Origin: Simmondsia chinensis
Lineage: Eukaryota > Streptophyta > Magnoliopsida > Caryophyllales > Simmondsiaceae
Length of the DNA stretch: 64,000 bases
Assembly: GCA_018398585.1 (NCBI GenBank)
Contig: JAGTTD010000008.1
Span: 3,856,501 to 3,920,500, forward strand
Direction: 5' to 3'
Under the pieces are notes generated by a model. That model was not told the DNA's origin and made no database searches. It saw only the letters and a list, made by a program, of their open reading frames with translations. A program made the translations under genes and the position numbers. Below, piece by piece: positions 1-12,776 of the stretch (position 1 is its first letter; each line of letters begins with the position of its first letter).

Positions 1-899
1 AATGACGAGTCATCTGGGGGCCTCTTGAGGTATTACATCGTCTGGGGGAGTGTCAATTAGAGGTAGGTCATGTAGTTTACATCAACGAAACAACACATCT
101 GGATCCAACTACATCGGTACTGGGGGAAGACTGGCACTGGCACTGGAATGGAACCGATCTTGGGACGGGTCGTTTGGAACCGGGTCAACAAGGGGACCCA
201 GGCATGAAAGGGGAAAAAAACGGGGGAAAAAGAGGGTGGAACTTATATGTTGATCTCATATATGCAATCAATGTGAGCCAGGCCCAAAGGCTCAGTGAAA
301 TTTAATATGGTCCTCAAACCAATTGGTCAAACGTGGAGTAACTAAGTTTATATGTTGATTTCTTCATTCTCACAGCCCTTATGTGAAATTCACATTAGAC
401 TCACATGTAAAATTCTTATATCCATCTCATTCACCCGACCTAGAAATTTTTAGGGTATGAATCCTTTCCAAGGAACACAACAAAACAATTTACATTAATC
501 CTTTATGAGATCTGGGGTTTTTCTTGTCATAGAATTCATACAACTTTGACATCAATCAGCAACCTATTATGCCATTCTATCATGAATTAGCCTGCACGGA
601 TTAAGGTTATAATCGTTGCGCTTTTAGTGTGGAGCCTGGTTTTATATTATTTTGGGCCCAGGTCGAGTTTCAAGCTCGTGTTAGTGACTTCAGCTAAAAA
701 ACGAGGGTTTCATGTGTGTGACTATTAGGGTTTGAGAGAGGAGAGTTACGAAAACCCCTTGTAACAATTCCAAAGTAATAAAATTCTTCATACAACTCTG
801 TGGTCGTAGGCAATTTTTTCCTAATCACGTAGATATGTGCGTATGATTTTTATTTTCTCATCGAATTTTCATTATATTTAATTATTGTATTTCTTAACA
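1..899 (+). mobile_element. 3' end of a Ty1/copia-like element with its LTR
   Basis: Positions 41-50 (TCTGGGGGAG) look like a polypurine tract, followed directly by an LTR beginning TGTCAATTAG at 51 and ending CTTAACA at 899. The last 120 bases have the layout of plant copia LTR ends: a polyadenylation-like stretch (AATAAAATTC), then a GTGGTCGTAGGCA block and a CACGTA block. No TGGTATCAGAGC primer site follows, so this is a 3' LTR or a solo LTR, not a 5' LTR. The body of the element lies left of the window. A short reading frame at 50-253 is not considered a gene. Confidence 0.6.
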
Positions 900-2409
900 A
901 TGATAGCTAGGGTTACTAGAGCTTCCTTGAAACTGTCATTTCTCTCCTTTCAAATATGTAGGCTAGTAAAATGAACCCAATCCATTCCTCCTTTGCCTTA
1001 CCTCCCCTACAACTTCTCAGCCCTCGTTTGGTATGTAGAAAGTAAATACAAAAAAATTATAAAAAGTATAGATTTTGGCTCTTATTTGGTTGGCAAAAAG
1101 TAGATATAATGTAGGATGCAGAAATTGCTCTTTCAAATTGCAGAAAGTAACTTACCTAACCTCCCCTAAGGAAGTTATAAATCATTGTTTTTAATTATTA
1201 AAGGAGAGCTACTTAGGAAAGTTCTCTTGGGACGGCTGGCCCAACAAGGACAGTACGAAGTCTCTCAGATCACGTTAGTCTACATATTGTCTAGAGTATC
1301 CTCCTTATTGTAAAGTCAAAGGCCATTATAGTCTTTTCCCTTTTCACTCAAAGCTCTATAAATAGAGCCAACTATTGTACTTTTTACTCATTCAGCAAAA
1401 GTCTTTTCTTTGCTTTTACTATCATATAACTAAGGAAGTTCTATCTCACATCCTGACAATCAAACATATTTTATCTACTTCATAAAAAATTGACATAGAA
1501 ATAGGAGTTTCCCAAATCTAGCTATTCCTAGTACCTACTAAAAAGAGGGTTAACCTCTTCCCGATCTTGCCCAATATGCAAAAAAATAAAATAAAAAATA
1601 AAAAAATCCATGAATATCTCTCTTAAACAGGTCATCCATAGTTGTGTAAAGGATTCCACATAAGAGTCTAGTGAGAATTCACATTAGAGTTGCAATAGAA
1701 AATAGATCAATATACAAGTCTACTAGACTACCCTACTTACTTATAGATCTCGCATATGCTAATTCCGTGAGTCAGGCCTAAAGGCTCGATAAAATTAACA
1801 AGTTGCCTGCCCTTTAAAGAGCACTTGCCACAAGAAGATCTTAATTTTGGGATGCGGATGCATATTCCAAATCCAACATATAAAACCATTAGTTTCTGTC
1901 CCTCCAATCCAAGTTATATGTTGAATTCTAGTATCTAAGTATTTTACATTGTATTTTGCATTTTGTGATGTAAATACTTAGCATTAAATTATGTGTAGTT
2001 ATTGTTGCATTTTCTCTTCCTTTTCCGTAGGCATAACTGGCCACCCCCACATTAATGGTCTCTTTCAATTACTTTCAATGGCTTAATTTTTTGCATAGCT
2101 TAGGGTGCTTTTTCCATAATTGGATCTATTCTTCATCCATAATTAGATCTAGATCCAGACTTTTCATTGTCTACATGATGTATTATAAATAGTGAGTTCA
2201 TATTAAAGTGAAATCATTAAAGTTTTCATATTTTCAAGCGATTCTTTTCTTAGTATATTTTATTTTGTCTTGCTAAGTTAATTTTTACATTATGAATAAG
2301 CTATGATGCCGATCATCCTTAGCTCTCCCAAATAATTGTACTTAGGATTAGAGAAAAGTGTCGTGTCATATTTGTGTTTGCATTATACGAGGGATTTTAG
2401 AGATGGAGT
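900..2409. other. Intergenic, decayed repeat fragments
   Basis: I see no gene here. 1021-1185 resembles part of the Tourist-like element at 34519-34857 (same TTTGGTATGTAGAAAG and AACTTACC themes). 1200-1490 looks like part of an LTR, with a TATA-like CTATAAATAG at 1355-1364. 1740-1800 shares wording with the LTR at 51-899 (GTGAGTCAGGCC, AAAGGCTC). The remainder is AT-rich and unassigned. Confidence 0.4.
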
Positions 2410-5200
2410 TATTGGAGTATATTATCTCTAGGATTTATTCAAATTATTGTACAATCATAATCCCTTGATTTATTCCTTGATTTACTCTCTTACCATATAG
2501 AATTAGCTTTATATATAGGTTATGTATTTCTCTTCTTTCATATTTCAATACAATTGAGCATTGCAACTCTTCCACATGGTATCAGAGCCTCCAAAGGAGA
2601 CTCTCTTCTAATTCTTCTCTCTTGTTCGTTAATTCTTTTCTTTCTCTACTTTACTAGTATTTCAATTGGTTATCTTCTCCCTCTTCTTATCTTTCTTTTT
2701 TTTTTTACAAGTAACATTTTATTTTTTTTGCTTTACTTCAAATCTATGGCAGCTAACAACAATAATACTACCCCACCCACCCACGGCCACCAGTCGGCCG
2801 ACCACCACCCCCCGTCACTGTCGGGACCGGCCACCCTAATGCCGGCTCCCCAGTCGATTTCCGGGTGGTGGGACCCATGGCTGTGTCCGATTTCCCCCAT
2901 ATCGGCTCCATATCCTCGGGTCTAACCCTCAATGGTCTAACGAGTACCGGTGTCGCCATCCCCGGTAGCCCGTTAGCAACCACGAGGCCACAATTTTCTC
3001 AATCTTTTGGCTCGGGCATCCCTACCCTTCTCTCCTCCCTACCCCCACTGGCGGCGGCCGGTACCACAACCTCTGTTGGTGGCTACCGCACCTCCCTCCC
3101 CTTCGACCCTTCCCACCCCTACCTCACTGTCCCTTCCCTCGGTGCTGCACCAGTCACCACCAGCAGCCCGCACACCAGCAACGCTAGTGGTGCACTAGGG
3201 GCCGGTCTCGCTGGTGGCATAGCAGCAGGGGCCGGGGCGGGGGCTGGGTTCCCTTCCCTTACTTTCCCTAATATAAACCCTAATTTACATCATACCACAA
3301 GTACTCCTTTATTACTTCCTCTTTCAAGTATTTCCAACATAATTACAATAAAATTGGAAAATGCTACTGACTATACTGCTTGGCGAGAACAATTTTTTAT
3401 GCTTTTAATTTCGCATCAACTTATAGGTTACATCGACGGTACCTTTCCCTGTCCTCCCACTTATATAAAAACCAACAATGGTCCCTCTCTCCCTAACCCC
3501 GACTATATAAATTGGGTCCGAACTGACCAAAGTTTAAGATCTTGTATCGCTGCTACTTTATCCCGATCCCTCCTTAACGACATCGTTCGTCAACCAACAT
3601 CAAAAGCCATGTGGGATGCCTTTGTCAAACGATTCCGAGATCATTCACTGGCCAAAGAGTTTGACCTGAGATCTCAAATAATTAATCTTAAAAAGGATGG
3701 CAAAACAATGGACAAATACCTCTCTGAGTTAAAATCTATTGCTGATGACCTTGCTGCCATAGACTCACCCATAACCAATCGAGAACTAGTAAACTATGCC
3801 CTTTATGGGCTTCCAATCGAATATGCCGCATTTGCAACTCTAACTCGCAATACTTCTCCCACACCTCCTTTTGAAAAGGTCAAGACTGATCTTCTTAATG
3901 AGGAAAGCGCCCAGAATCGTTATCAGGGTTGCCCACCTCTGATCAGCACCATGCTTTAGTCGCTTCAAATGCAGGTACTCAAGGATCCAACTCCGGTCGT
4001 GGGGGCCGCGATTGAGGTAAAGGTCGCAACTCAGGCCGCCGTGGTAACCGAGGGGGCCAAAACGGGGGACAATATCAACACCAACAACATCAATCGAGAC
4101 ATCATAATGCGCACCCCCAACTACCTCAACCTCGCCCACCTGGTAATGCTTCACCCATCTCTCACGATATTCTTAGACCCGGGCCCAAATTATGCCAAAT
4201 CTGCAATCAACTTGGTCATAATGCTGTCTCATGTCCGTACCGCTTTGATCATTCCTCCTACCCTGATCCTTCCCACTCTCTTGCTGCCATGTCTATCGCT
4301 GACTCACAAGACTACAGTTGGTATCCCGACTCGGGAGCTACCAATCATATGACACCAAACGTAGGTATGCTTCGCTCTCTTCTTCCTTATCGTGGCCAAA
4401 AACGTGTTTTAGTTGGGAATGGGGCGCTTCTTCCCGTCACCCACGTGGGCTTTTCAACTTTAAACACTAAAACTCGCCAATTACAACTTCGTAATGTTAT
4501 GTTAGTTCCCAACCTAACTCATAATTTCTTATCTATAAAACGCTTATGCCATGACAACCTATGCACGGTTGAATTTGACTCAAATTTTTTTTGTGTTAAG
4601 GACAAGGCTACGGGGACCCCTCTACTTCGAGTTCGCAGTAACGGTGCACTCTACAGCTTCTCGCCTCACTCACTCAGACTTATGGCACAAACCCTATTTG
4701 GACACTTATGGCATTGTCGCTTAGGGCACCTAGGCCGTCCCATGTTAGACATTCTCTGCTCCCGCAAACTCATCCCTAGCTCACGATTTACTGCTTTTTG
4801 TCAAGATTGTAATTTGGGTAAGTCACATAGACTACCTTTTCAACGTGTTTCGCATTTCGCTACTTCTCCCTTGCAATTAATTCATTCTGATGTATGGCAA
4901 TCTCCTATAGCATCAAACTCTTATTATAAATACTATGTTAACTTCATTGACGATTTCACTCGCTTCACATGGCTTTACCCTATGAAATAGAAATCTGAGG
5001 TCTTTGACATTTTTGAAACTTTTAAAACATTTGTTGAAAATCAATTTTCAACCAAAATAAAAATCTTTCAAAGCGACGGTGGTCGTGAATTTGATCATCG
5101 TCGTATGCACACCCTATGTCGTCAACATGGCATTCACTTTCGTCTTTCATGTCCTGATACTCCACAACAAAATGGAGTGACGGAATTCCACAGGAGTTAA
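2410..5200 (+). mobile_element. Truncated Ty1/copia retrotransposon (5' LTR, gag, protease, integrase)
   Basis: A short 5' LTR (2410-2576) is followed with no gap by TGGTATCAGAGCC (2577-2589), complementary to the 3' end of initiator tRNA-Met. Gag follows in shifted frames: ATG at 2746, then 2865-3959 with a UBN2-type gag region (TAWREQF near 3377, then LKKDGKTMDKYLSELKSIAD). The frame 4289-4990 contains the retropepsin DSGA motif near 4328, the gag-pre-integrase LWHCRLGHLG region and the start of the integrase core (HSDVW, NFIDDFTRF). A stop at 4988 interrupts integrase, and SDGG and PQQNGV follow in the same frame. Similarity ends near 5200, before the reverse transcriptase. Gag is alanine- and proline-rich at its N terminus. 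The element is dead, with frameshifts near 2900 and 3960, no RT/RNase H and no 3' LTR. Confidence 0.88.
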
Positions 5201-5559
5201 TCCCAATTTGACCTGTTTATTAAACGTGTTAGAAACTCTCGACCTTGCTTAACACAATTATTTAACGCTAACCCATGTTACCATATCGTACGAGAATTTG
5301 CCACCTAATTATATCCGTGTTATATCTCGTTTTGCAACCTCACTGTTCCTACCCTCCCCCTTTATCTTCTCCCTTTTTACTATCGTTTATAATTGTCAAA
5401 TAAATTATAACCCCTTATTTGGTAACAAGGTAATAGAGGTATAGGGGTAAGGGTATTAGAGGGATAATCCTTACCCCTTTATCCTAATTTTCTTTAACCT
5501 CCAAATTAGAGGATAAGGATGGGGAGGGTAAAATCTTAGAAAAATTTAGATAAATTCAA
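5201..5559. other. Unassigned intergenic stretch with a hairpin
   Basis: No gene seen. Positions 5438-5480 can fold on AGGGGTAAGG against CCTTACCCCT, suggesting the remnant of a small inverted-repeat element. Confidence 0.3.
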
Positions 5560-6720
5560 AAAGATCCCCCGAACTATTGGTTAAAATCAGAGTGACTCCT
5601 AGAACTTTTAATTTCATCAAAGACACCCTCTGAACTATTGGTCAAATTCAACGTGACCCCTCCAACTTCTAATTTAATCAAACACACTCCCGAACTACTG
5701 ATAAAAGTTAATAAAGCCATCTCAACCTTCTAAATTATATCAAGAACACCCTCAAACTATTAACGAAAATCAATTTGATCCCCAGCTTCTAATTTTACCA
5801 AAAGCATTCCAAATTGTTAAAAAATAGAAAAAAATTAGTCTGGATACCTCGATGCTTGTCAATGTATTTTATAAACGTCCAAATATTTTAAAGTACTTTT
5901 GAGTTACCCTAAACTTTTTAAACTTTTTTTCCAAATACTATCTTCATAACTTTATTAGTATTCTGTTAAATTATACTAATATGACAAATAAAATAAAAAG
6001 AAAATATTTTAAATATAATGTAATTATTATTTATATTTAAAATAAATTTAAATATTTAAAATGATTCTAAAATTTTAAAAAATATAGAACTCAATAAACC
6101 TACCAATAAATAATTTAAAAATTAACACATAAAAATTATATTTTTTATTTTTAAAATTATTTTATTTTTTTATATTTATAATTATTTTAAGTATAGATGA
6201 CATTTTTTTCCCTTGGTTATATTATTTTTGAAGTGCCAAAATTAGTTTAGTTTAACGTAATACTACCGGAGTTATAGGGATAGTAAATGAAAAAAAAGTT
6301 ATTAAAATTTAGGTTATCATAAAAATATTTTAAAAATTTATGACACCTGAAAAGTATATTATCAAATCTTAGGAACTTTGAACCATAGTTTTTTTGAATT
6401 TTTAAAATTGTTTCGAACGTCTTTGATATAATTTTTAAAGTTGGGAGATCAAATTGATATAAGTTAATAGTTTGGGAGTGTACTTAATGAGATTAGAAAT
6501 TGGGGGTCACATTAATTTTGGCCAATTGTTCACGAGGGTGTCTTTGATGAAATTAAAAGTAAAGGAGTCACATTAATTTTGGTCAATAGTTTAGGAGGTG
6601 TCATTGATTAAAACCAAAAGTTTGGGGGTCACACTGATTTTGATCAATAGTTTAGGGGTGTCTTTGATGAATTTGAAAATTCGGGGGATTACTTTAATTT
6701 TAAACACTGGTTCGAAAGAC
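5560..6720. mobile_element. Foldback DNA element with tandem units in both arms
   Basis: The left arm (5560-5810) repeats a unit of about 65-70 bp about four times: a CCCGAACTATTGGTCAAAAT block followed by TTTAATTTCATCAAAGACACC. The right arm (6430-6715) carries about four copies of the same unit in reverse complement (AATAGTTTAGGGGTGTCTTTGATGAA). The 600-bp middle is very AT-rich and non-coding. This is the structure of a foldback or Mutator-type non-autonomous transposon with subterminal tandem repeats. A related smaller element with a near-perfect 9-bp TSD lies at 35671-36226. Exact ends and TSD could not be fixed here. Confidence 0.65.
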
Positions 6721-6745
6721 ATTTTTAAATATTATCCTTTATTTT

Positions 6746-7591
6746 TGTTGAAAAAATGATACAAGCTACCTTTTAGTTTTATGGGGACATTGTATCCCAC
6801 ATTGAAAAAATAATATGGGTGATCCTTTTTTCTGACGGGTATATTTATTTTTCAGATTATATTTAAACCATGCCTATTTACTAATCGTTTACCGTTACTA
6901 GCTGTTTAAGGTCATTAAAATTGTGACCGTTGGGAATTTATTAATAATATAGCCTTTGTAATTATTACGTCCGTTTATAGCCGTTGAAATTCATTACGCC
7001 CGATTTTAATACTTATAACCGTGTTTCAATTTATTATATATCAACCTCATCCCTCATTTCCACACCCCCCCCCCCCCCTCTCTCTCTCTTCTCCCTCAAA
7101 TTTTGGACAAAGTTCAAGGTACTTCTACCCGACAATTAATGAGTGGACATTAAGAGTCGGATCGCGTTAATCCTGGAGGACGGCCGATGGTTAAACTGTG
7201 TGCACCAGAGCAGTGGCGAAATCGTCTTTTAGAACAGTGGCATTTACCACGGTGCGATATCATCTGTTGTGAGATCTTTCTAATTACTCTTTCATTGCTG
7301 TGGTTGAATATTTATTAATTCTCTAATAATTATTTGATTGCTATGTTTATACAATTATTTCTGAATTATTTATGCAATTTCTAATATTTTTACTGTGTTT
7401 TTGCTGCCAATTTTCAGCTGCAAATTTCACTGAATATTTACTAGAATTTTAGCTTATTTTATTGCAGTATTTTACTGAAATTTATAGTATAATTATACTA
7501 CAATTTATAATAGTATTTTACTGCATATTACAGATGTGTTCCACTATAATTTAGATGTAATTTTCATTACGATTAGACCATTTTTCTAATA
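6746..7591 (+). repeat. 5' LTR of the LARD-like element
   Basis: 846 bp. A 14-base C run (7065-7078) is followed by a (TC)n stretch. It ends TTCTAATA where the 3' copy ends TTCTAACA. The next bases, ATCTAAAAGATGA, occupy the primer-site position and are shared with the element at 20133-27126. Confidence 0.82.
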
Positions 7592-10500
7592 ATCTAAAAG
7601 ATGATTTTATCAATCAATAATGAGTGATTAGAGTTTTAATATGTACTTAAACTTGAAAGGATACTCAACATACCTGAAAGAAAAGAGGTTCAATTGCTAA
7701 ATTTTTATGTATTATATTTTTGCTAAAATTTAAAGTTCAACTTATATAATACATTGTCAAAATTGAAAAACAGTCAATTTAAAAATTGAAAAATCGATGG
7801 GTGCGGGAGGCCACATGGAAGTCTAAACCTCTCGAACTGTCGGGTATAAGAAACGTTTATGGGGTGGTTTCGCCGGCGTTTTCCCCTGTGGATTTAAACA
7901 AAAAAAAAGGTCAATTCCTCTCTAGTGTGAATCTCACTTGTGGACCTGATTTCGCTGTTGAAGAGAGGATTTGTAGGGATGTGCCATTAACAGGTAAACT
8001 GTGCTGCGGGTCACTTGATTGTTTGCATTGATATGACGTTAGTTGATGAATACCACTGATAACTGTCGATGATATTCAATTTGTGGTTTTTTGGCGTTTT
8101 GTATATGTAGTCAGTTGATTATAGTTTGATTAGGAAGTATAAGTTGGAAAGATGAAGATAGACATGTGACAATTTGCATGACTGAGATGGAAAACGAAAC
8201 CCTAGACCACATTTCTTTTATACATGTATAGATATAAGATGAGAGAAATAAGAGCCTTTAGGAGGAATAAGGTCATCAGGCCTACAACAAAAAAAGGGAA
8301 ATGAAAGCCCATATGGATCTAAGGGATTAAATACGATTAGACATACAATTAGGCTTTTAAGTGTAGAGAAAAGAAGAAAGAAAATAGAAATGAGACATAC
8401 TTAATAGTAAATTAAAAGTTATGCGTGAAATTTAAGTATGTGTATGTTTGATGATTTGAAATGTTTGATGATTTGAATTTCATATATTTTTTCTACTATT
8501 CATGTTGTCATTCAAAGGACCTAATTTTCGTAGTTTATATTAAAAAGGTTGAATGGGAGCAACATAATGTTGGCATGCATGTATTAGTTGTATTTTATTA
8601 ATGGAAGTTAGACCCACATTCACATGATGAATGTGAAGCTAATTGGCACTAAGTTACCCTCGAGGTTGTGGTAGGAGCCCCCGCTGTTGCTGCCTATTTT
8701 AAGGAGAATCTAATTTAAAGATTGTTAAGGTATCCTAGTTGGCTCATGGATATGCCATCATGTGCTGTTTGATTTGGGACCTATAGATTTAGTTAGCCCC
8801 TTTTAGTTGCTATAATAGCCTTTACCGAAGTGACTCAGCATAGGAACTGTGAGTTATAGATTTCTCATGACATAGTAACCTCTACGTTCATGACATGAGG
8901 CTCTTAAGGTGCTATGAGCTGCAGATTGTATGCTTGCTTTTGGTTCACTTAAATGGTCTGGTGTAGATTCTTATCTAGGTGGAGCAATTTCTAAGTTAAA
9001 TTGCTTGAGCCTGACCATATTAGTGGTCGGAGGAAAGTTCTTGGTTTGGATTGTATGTTTTCAATTTTCTGTGTGAATATTGTGGTTAATACGTGTTTAT
9101 GCTTGAGGTTAATTGTGCACTAGTTAGAATGAAGTCTTGAACCTAGAGTTGGCAACTCTTAGGTTAGACATGTCTAGTTGCACAATCTTGAATCCCTTGT
9201 GTGGATAAAGCATGGTATATTTGAGTTTTAACCATAAGATCAATCTTGTATGTGAGAGTCGTTTTTCTTGCATATTTGGAGTAACCTAAGTGAAATAGTT
9301 GATTCTTGTAGAGGGCTAAGAGGACTTGTGAGATTTTGTGAAAAATCATGTGCGATTTGTACATTAGTGTTGTTGTGTCTCACATGTTTCCCATGGCTAG
9401 CTATGTTTGAAGCAAGTTGAGCATATGTTGTTACATGTTACTTGAAATGATGAAAAGTACGTTGTTTTAAGTGTTGAAACTTGTCTTTTTTAAGATGAAT
9501 GTGTTGCTACATATTGTTTTGGGCTGTATGTTGCTCTCCATATTGGTATTATGTCGATTTTTTTTAGACTGTTTTACTAAAGTTTAGCCAATAATTGGAA
9601 AAACATGATACGTTTGAGTAATATGAGGACTATGTGTTGTCTTCGGAGACTTATTATGCCCTTAGGATCATTGTTCCATGCCTTATTTTCTAGTTTTTGA
9701 AAAAAAGGGTAAGGTGCAAGCCATATGAGAACCTTAACTGATCATAGGCTTGGTATTTAGCATGTGTCTAGATACCTTATTTGGGTTATTGTCATATGTT
9801 GTGCGCTCATGTTGGTCATTTGAATGACATACTATATGACCATGGTGTTCATTTGATGAGAAGAAAAATGTGGCATTACATCACCAGCTTAATATGCTAA
9901 GGTAATTAATAGCATTATGTTTTGGTGAATAATACAACACTCGTCCTGTTATGTAATATGTCAGTGGTGGACCTTGTCTACATACATTGATCCAAATGAC
10001 AAGTATCGAAGTGCTCTAGTTAAAATGTTGAAGTACTAGTGAAGCATTATGAATGGGGTTTACGTTGCAATAAACTTCTTCTCGTATTAGGTGTCTGATA
10101 TCAATGAGAGATATTCTACTAATGACTATGTATTTAAGCTCGTTAGTGAGCTATATTTTGTGACACCTTTCTGAAACCTGTATTGCTTAGTTGTTCTTAA
10201 AGATTGAGTTGGCATGTAGAAAAATTGAATGGTTTAGGAATGTAGTATGAGACATTCCATTGTGGGAGGTTGTAAGAGCACTTGAGAGCCTATGAGCTGT
10301 GTTGTCTGATCATAATCTTTTCTGATTACTATGATTTACCAATGTTTGCTGGTTATAGCTAGCTCATAAAAATTAATTATGGTGGAAATATTATTTTAGC
10401 GATTGTCCAAAGTCGGTGTAAATAGGTTGATGATGCTAAGCACTTGGGCTCGAGAGCCTTGCAGAGGCTTGGGTTGCCTTAAGTTGAGTTGTAAAAGGTA

Positions 10501-11828
10501 TCTTGTGAATTATGGTCTTATGAACCTCTTTCTCTTGATATCACCAAAATTTGATACAGCATTGGTAAGACATGGACTACCCTTAATAGTAATAATGCAT
10601 ATACGTTAAGTACGATGAGAATGGATATATGTTCTTTTGTGACCTAAATTGGTAATAATATTTCACAATTGTGATGAAATGTGAAAGTGACAAATTGTGG
10701 TATATGTCTTTCATGCCAACTATATATACGATATACGTACGATATGTGTACTATGTGAGTACTTAGAATGGAAATATGATTTTATTGATATGATATTTGC
10801 TCCACTATTGTGTTATACTGACTTTTGATGAAGTTGGCAGGCGGTGGAGTTAGTTGTTTAACAAGCTCATTGCAGATACCTCAATGTGGGGGTGAGAACA
10901 ACTCGTGATTGGTGTTGGCAATGGTCAACTCTCAAGTACCGCTTTGTTGCAATACAGTGTGAAATGCTATGTATGATGGTTGAACATGATGCTTTAACCT
11001 AATCCATAGTCCGTGACGGATGGTGTGGACATTGCACACTTGATGGGTTTGACAAGAGGAGACTTATTCGTCTCAGGCATAAGATCGTAAACGATCTATT
11101 CGAAAGAAAGTGATCACTAAATTGTGTAAGGCCTGGAAAGAACCTTGTGGATCCATTAATAGATGCTATGTCAAAAAAATGGTTGTGGAAACATCGAGAG
11201 GGACGGGACTAAAGTCTATACACGAATAAACTGTAATGTATCCAACTTGGTCTTAACAGGTTTAATGTGAAAAGTCGTAGTTTCATTCAAGGAATGCATT
11301 GTGTTTATGTTGTCCCTCCCTATGGTGTGACAGTGCGGAGACGGGTCCATAGCCATATGTTTGGTGGTGTAAGCGAGGCTTGCACTTGATAGACACTGTC
11401 TGTATGTTACCAAGGGGTGAGGTTGAGCTTTAGCTCTTAATGGACCCATATCCATATGCTTGGTGGTGTGCGGTAATACACACTTGATGGGATCCACCTA
11501 TGTAGGTGTGGGAGTCTGGCTGCTCCCTATGAAGGTTTAAAACTTGCCTTTTAGAGCGCCTATGAATATTCAAGATGAGCGCATGGCCGATAAAACGCGC
11601 CAAACCGCCGGAGTTGCCGAGATTTAGAGTTTAGTATGTGTCTGAGTGGCAGACTATACAACCCCTTGTGAGGTTCAAGACGAAAGTCACCTCGCAAGAT
11701 GTTGGTCCTAAACTTGGGTTACACTAGGTGACGGTTCAAGTCGCGAGACATCAGCACTGAAAAACTGAATTCCCTTTGCCCAATCTATCCTTCTTTGTTC
11801 CTTTCCGCTTGTATCCTTTGTGGGGGAT
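7592..11828 (+). other. Non-coding interior of the LARD-like element
   Basis: No long reading frame is convincing over 4.2 kb. A reading frame at 7786-8031 has no recognisable domain. The last part (11068-11225) translates to a decayed copy of the RNase H tail. 11300-11500 carries two copies of a GTCCATAGCCATATGTTTGGTGGTGT-type block that is also present at 21240-21420, in the 3' untranslated part of the coding relative. I cannot say where the 7790-11040 filler came from. Confidence 0.6.
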
Positions 11829-12776
11829 TATTGGAAAAATGATACAAGCTAACTTTTAGTTTTATGGGAACATTGTATCCCACATTGGAAAAATAATATG
11901 GGTGATCCTTTTTTCTAACGGGTATATTTATTTTTCGGATAATATTTAAACTATGCCGATTTACTGATCGTTTATCGTTACTAGACGTTTAAGGTCATTA
12001 AAATTGTGACCGTTGGAAATTTATTAATAATAGAGCCGTTGTAATTATTACGTTCGTTTATAGCCGTTGGAATTCATTACGCTCGATTTTAATACTTATA
12101 ACCGTGTTTCAATTTATTATATATCAACCCATCATCCTCTCTCTCTCTCAACATCACTCTCGGTCTCTCTCTCTCTCTGAACTTAAAAAAAAAAATGAGC
12201 ATTGCGCCAATTCTTCATCTTAATATTTAGTTTAAAAACCTCATCCCTCATTTTTCCCCCTTTCTCTCTCTCTCTTCCCCCTCAAATTTTGGGCAAAGTT
12301 CAAGGTCCTTCTATCCGACTATTAACAAGTGCACGTTAAGAGTTGGATTGCATTAATCTTGGAGGATGGCCGCCGGTTAAACTGTGAGCACTGAAGCAAC
12401 GGCGAAATCATCTTTTAGGACAGTGGCATTTATCACGGTGCGATATCATCTGTTGTGAGATCTTTCTAATTACTCTTTCATTGCTGTGGTTGAAATTTAT
12501 TAATTCTCTAATAATTATTTGATTGCTATGTTTATATAATTATTTCTGAATTATTTATGCAATTTCTAATATTTTTACTATGTTTTTGCTGCCAATTTTC
12601 AGCTGCAACTTTCACTGAATATTTACTAGAATTTTAGCTTATTTTACCATAGTATTTTGCTGAAATTTATAGTACAATTATACTACAATTTATAATAGTA
12701 TTTTACTGCATATTACAGATGTGTTCTACTGTAATTTAGATGTAATTTTCATTACGATTAGACCATTTTTCTAACA
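11829..12776 (+). repeat. 3' LTR of the LARD-like element
   Basis: 948 bp, same strand as the downstream host gene and ending 341 bp before its ATG. It matches the 5' LTR apart from an added CT-rich block with an A11 run at about 12130-12250. An LTR normally contains a promoter, so read-through into the host gene is possible but not shown. Confidence 0.82.

Larger units (their letters stand above)
6746..12776 (+). mobile_element. Complete non-autonomous copia-type LTR retrotransposon (LARD-like)
   Basis: 5' LTR 6746-7591 and 3' LTR 11829-12776, with TSD ATTTT at 6741-6745 and 12777-12781. The LTRs begin TGTTG(G)AAAAATGATACAAGC; the 3' copy begins TATTGG and the 5' copy ends TA instead of CA. 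A GTGGGGGAT polypurine tract precedes the 3' LTR. The 3' LTR is about 100 bp longer because of an extra CT-rich block at 12130-12250. LTRs, primer-site region (ATCTAAAAGA at 7592) and the last 0.8 kb before the 3' LTR match the coding copia element at 20133-27126. That shared 3' part includes a relic of the RNase H C terminus near 11068-11225. Between about 7790 and 11040 I recognise no gag, protease, integrase or RT. It therefore appears to be a deletion/replacement derivative depending on a relative for its enzymes. Confidence 0.85.

Noticed and set aside
50..253. 67-codon reading frame at the left edge
   Set aside because: It lies in an LTR, starts one base before it, and has no domain.
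7786..8031. 81-codon frame in the LARD-like element
   Set aside because: No recognisable domain, ordinary length for chance, and inside a non-coding element interior.
11216..11497. Minus-strand 93-codon frame
   Set aside because: It runs antisense through the repeated 3' untranslated block shared with the copia element at 21240-21420, so it is a shadow.
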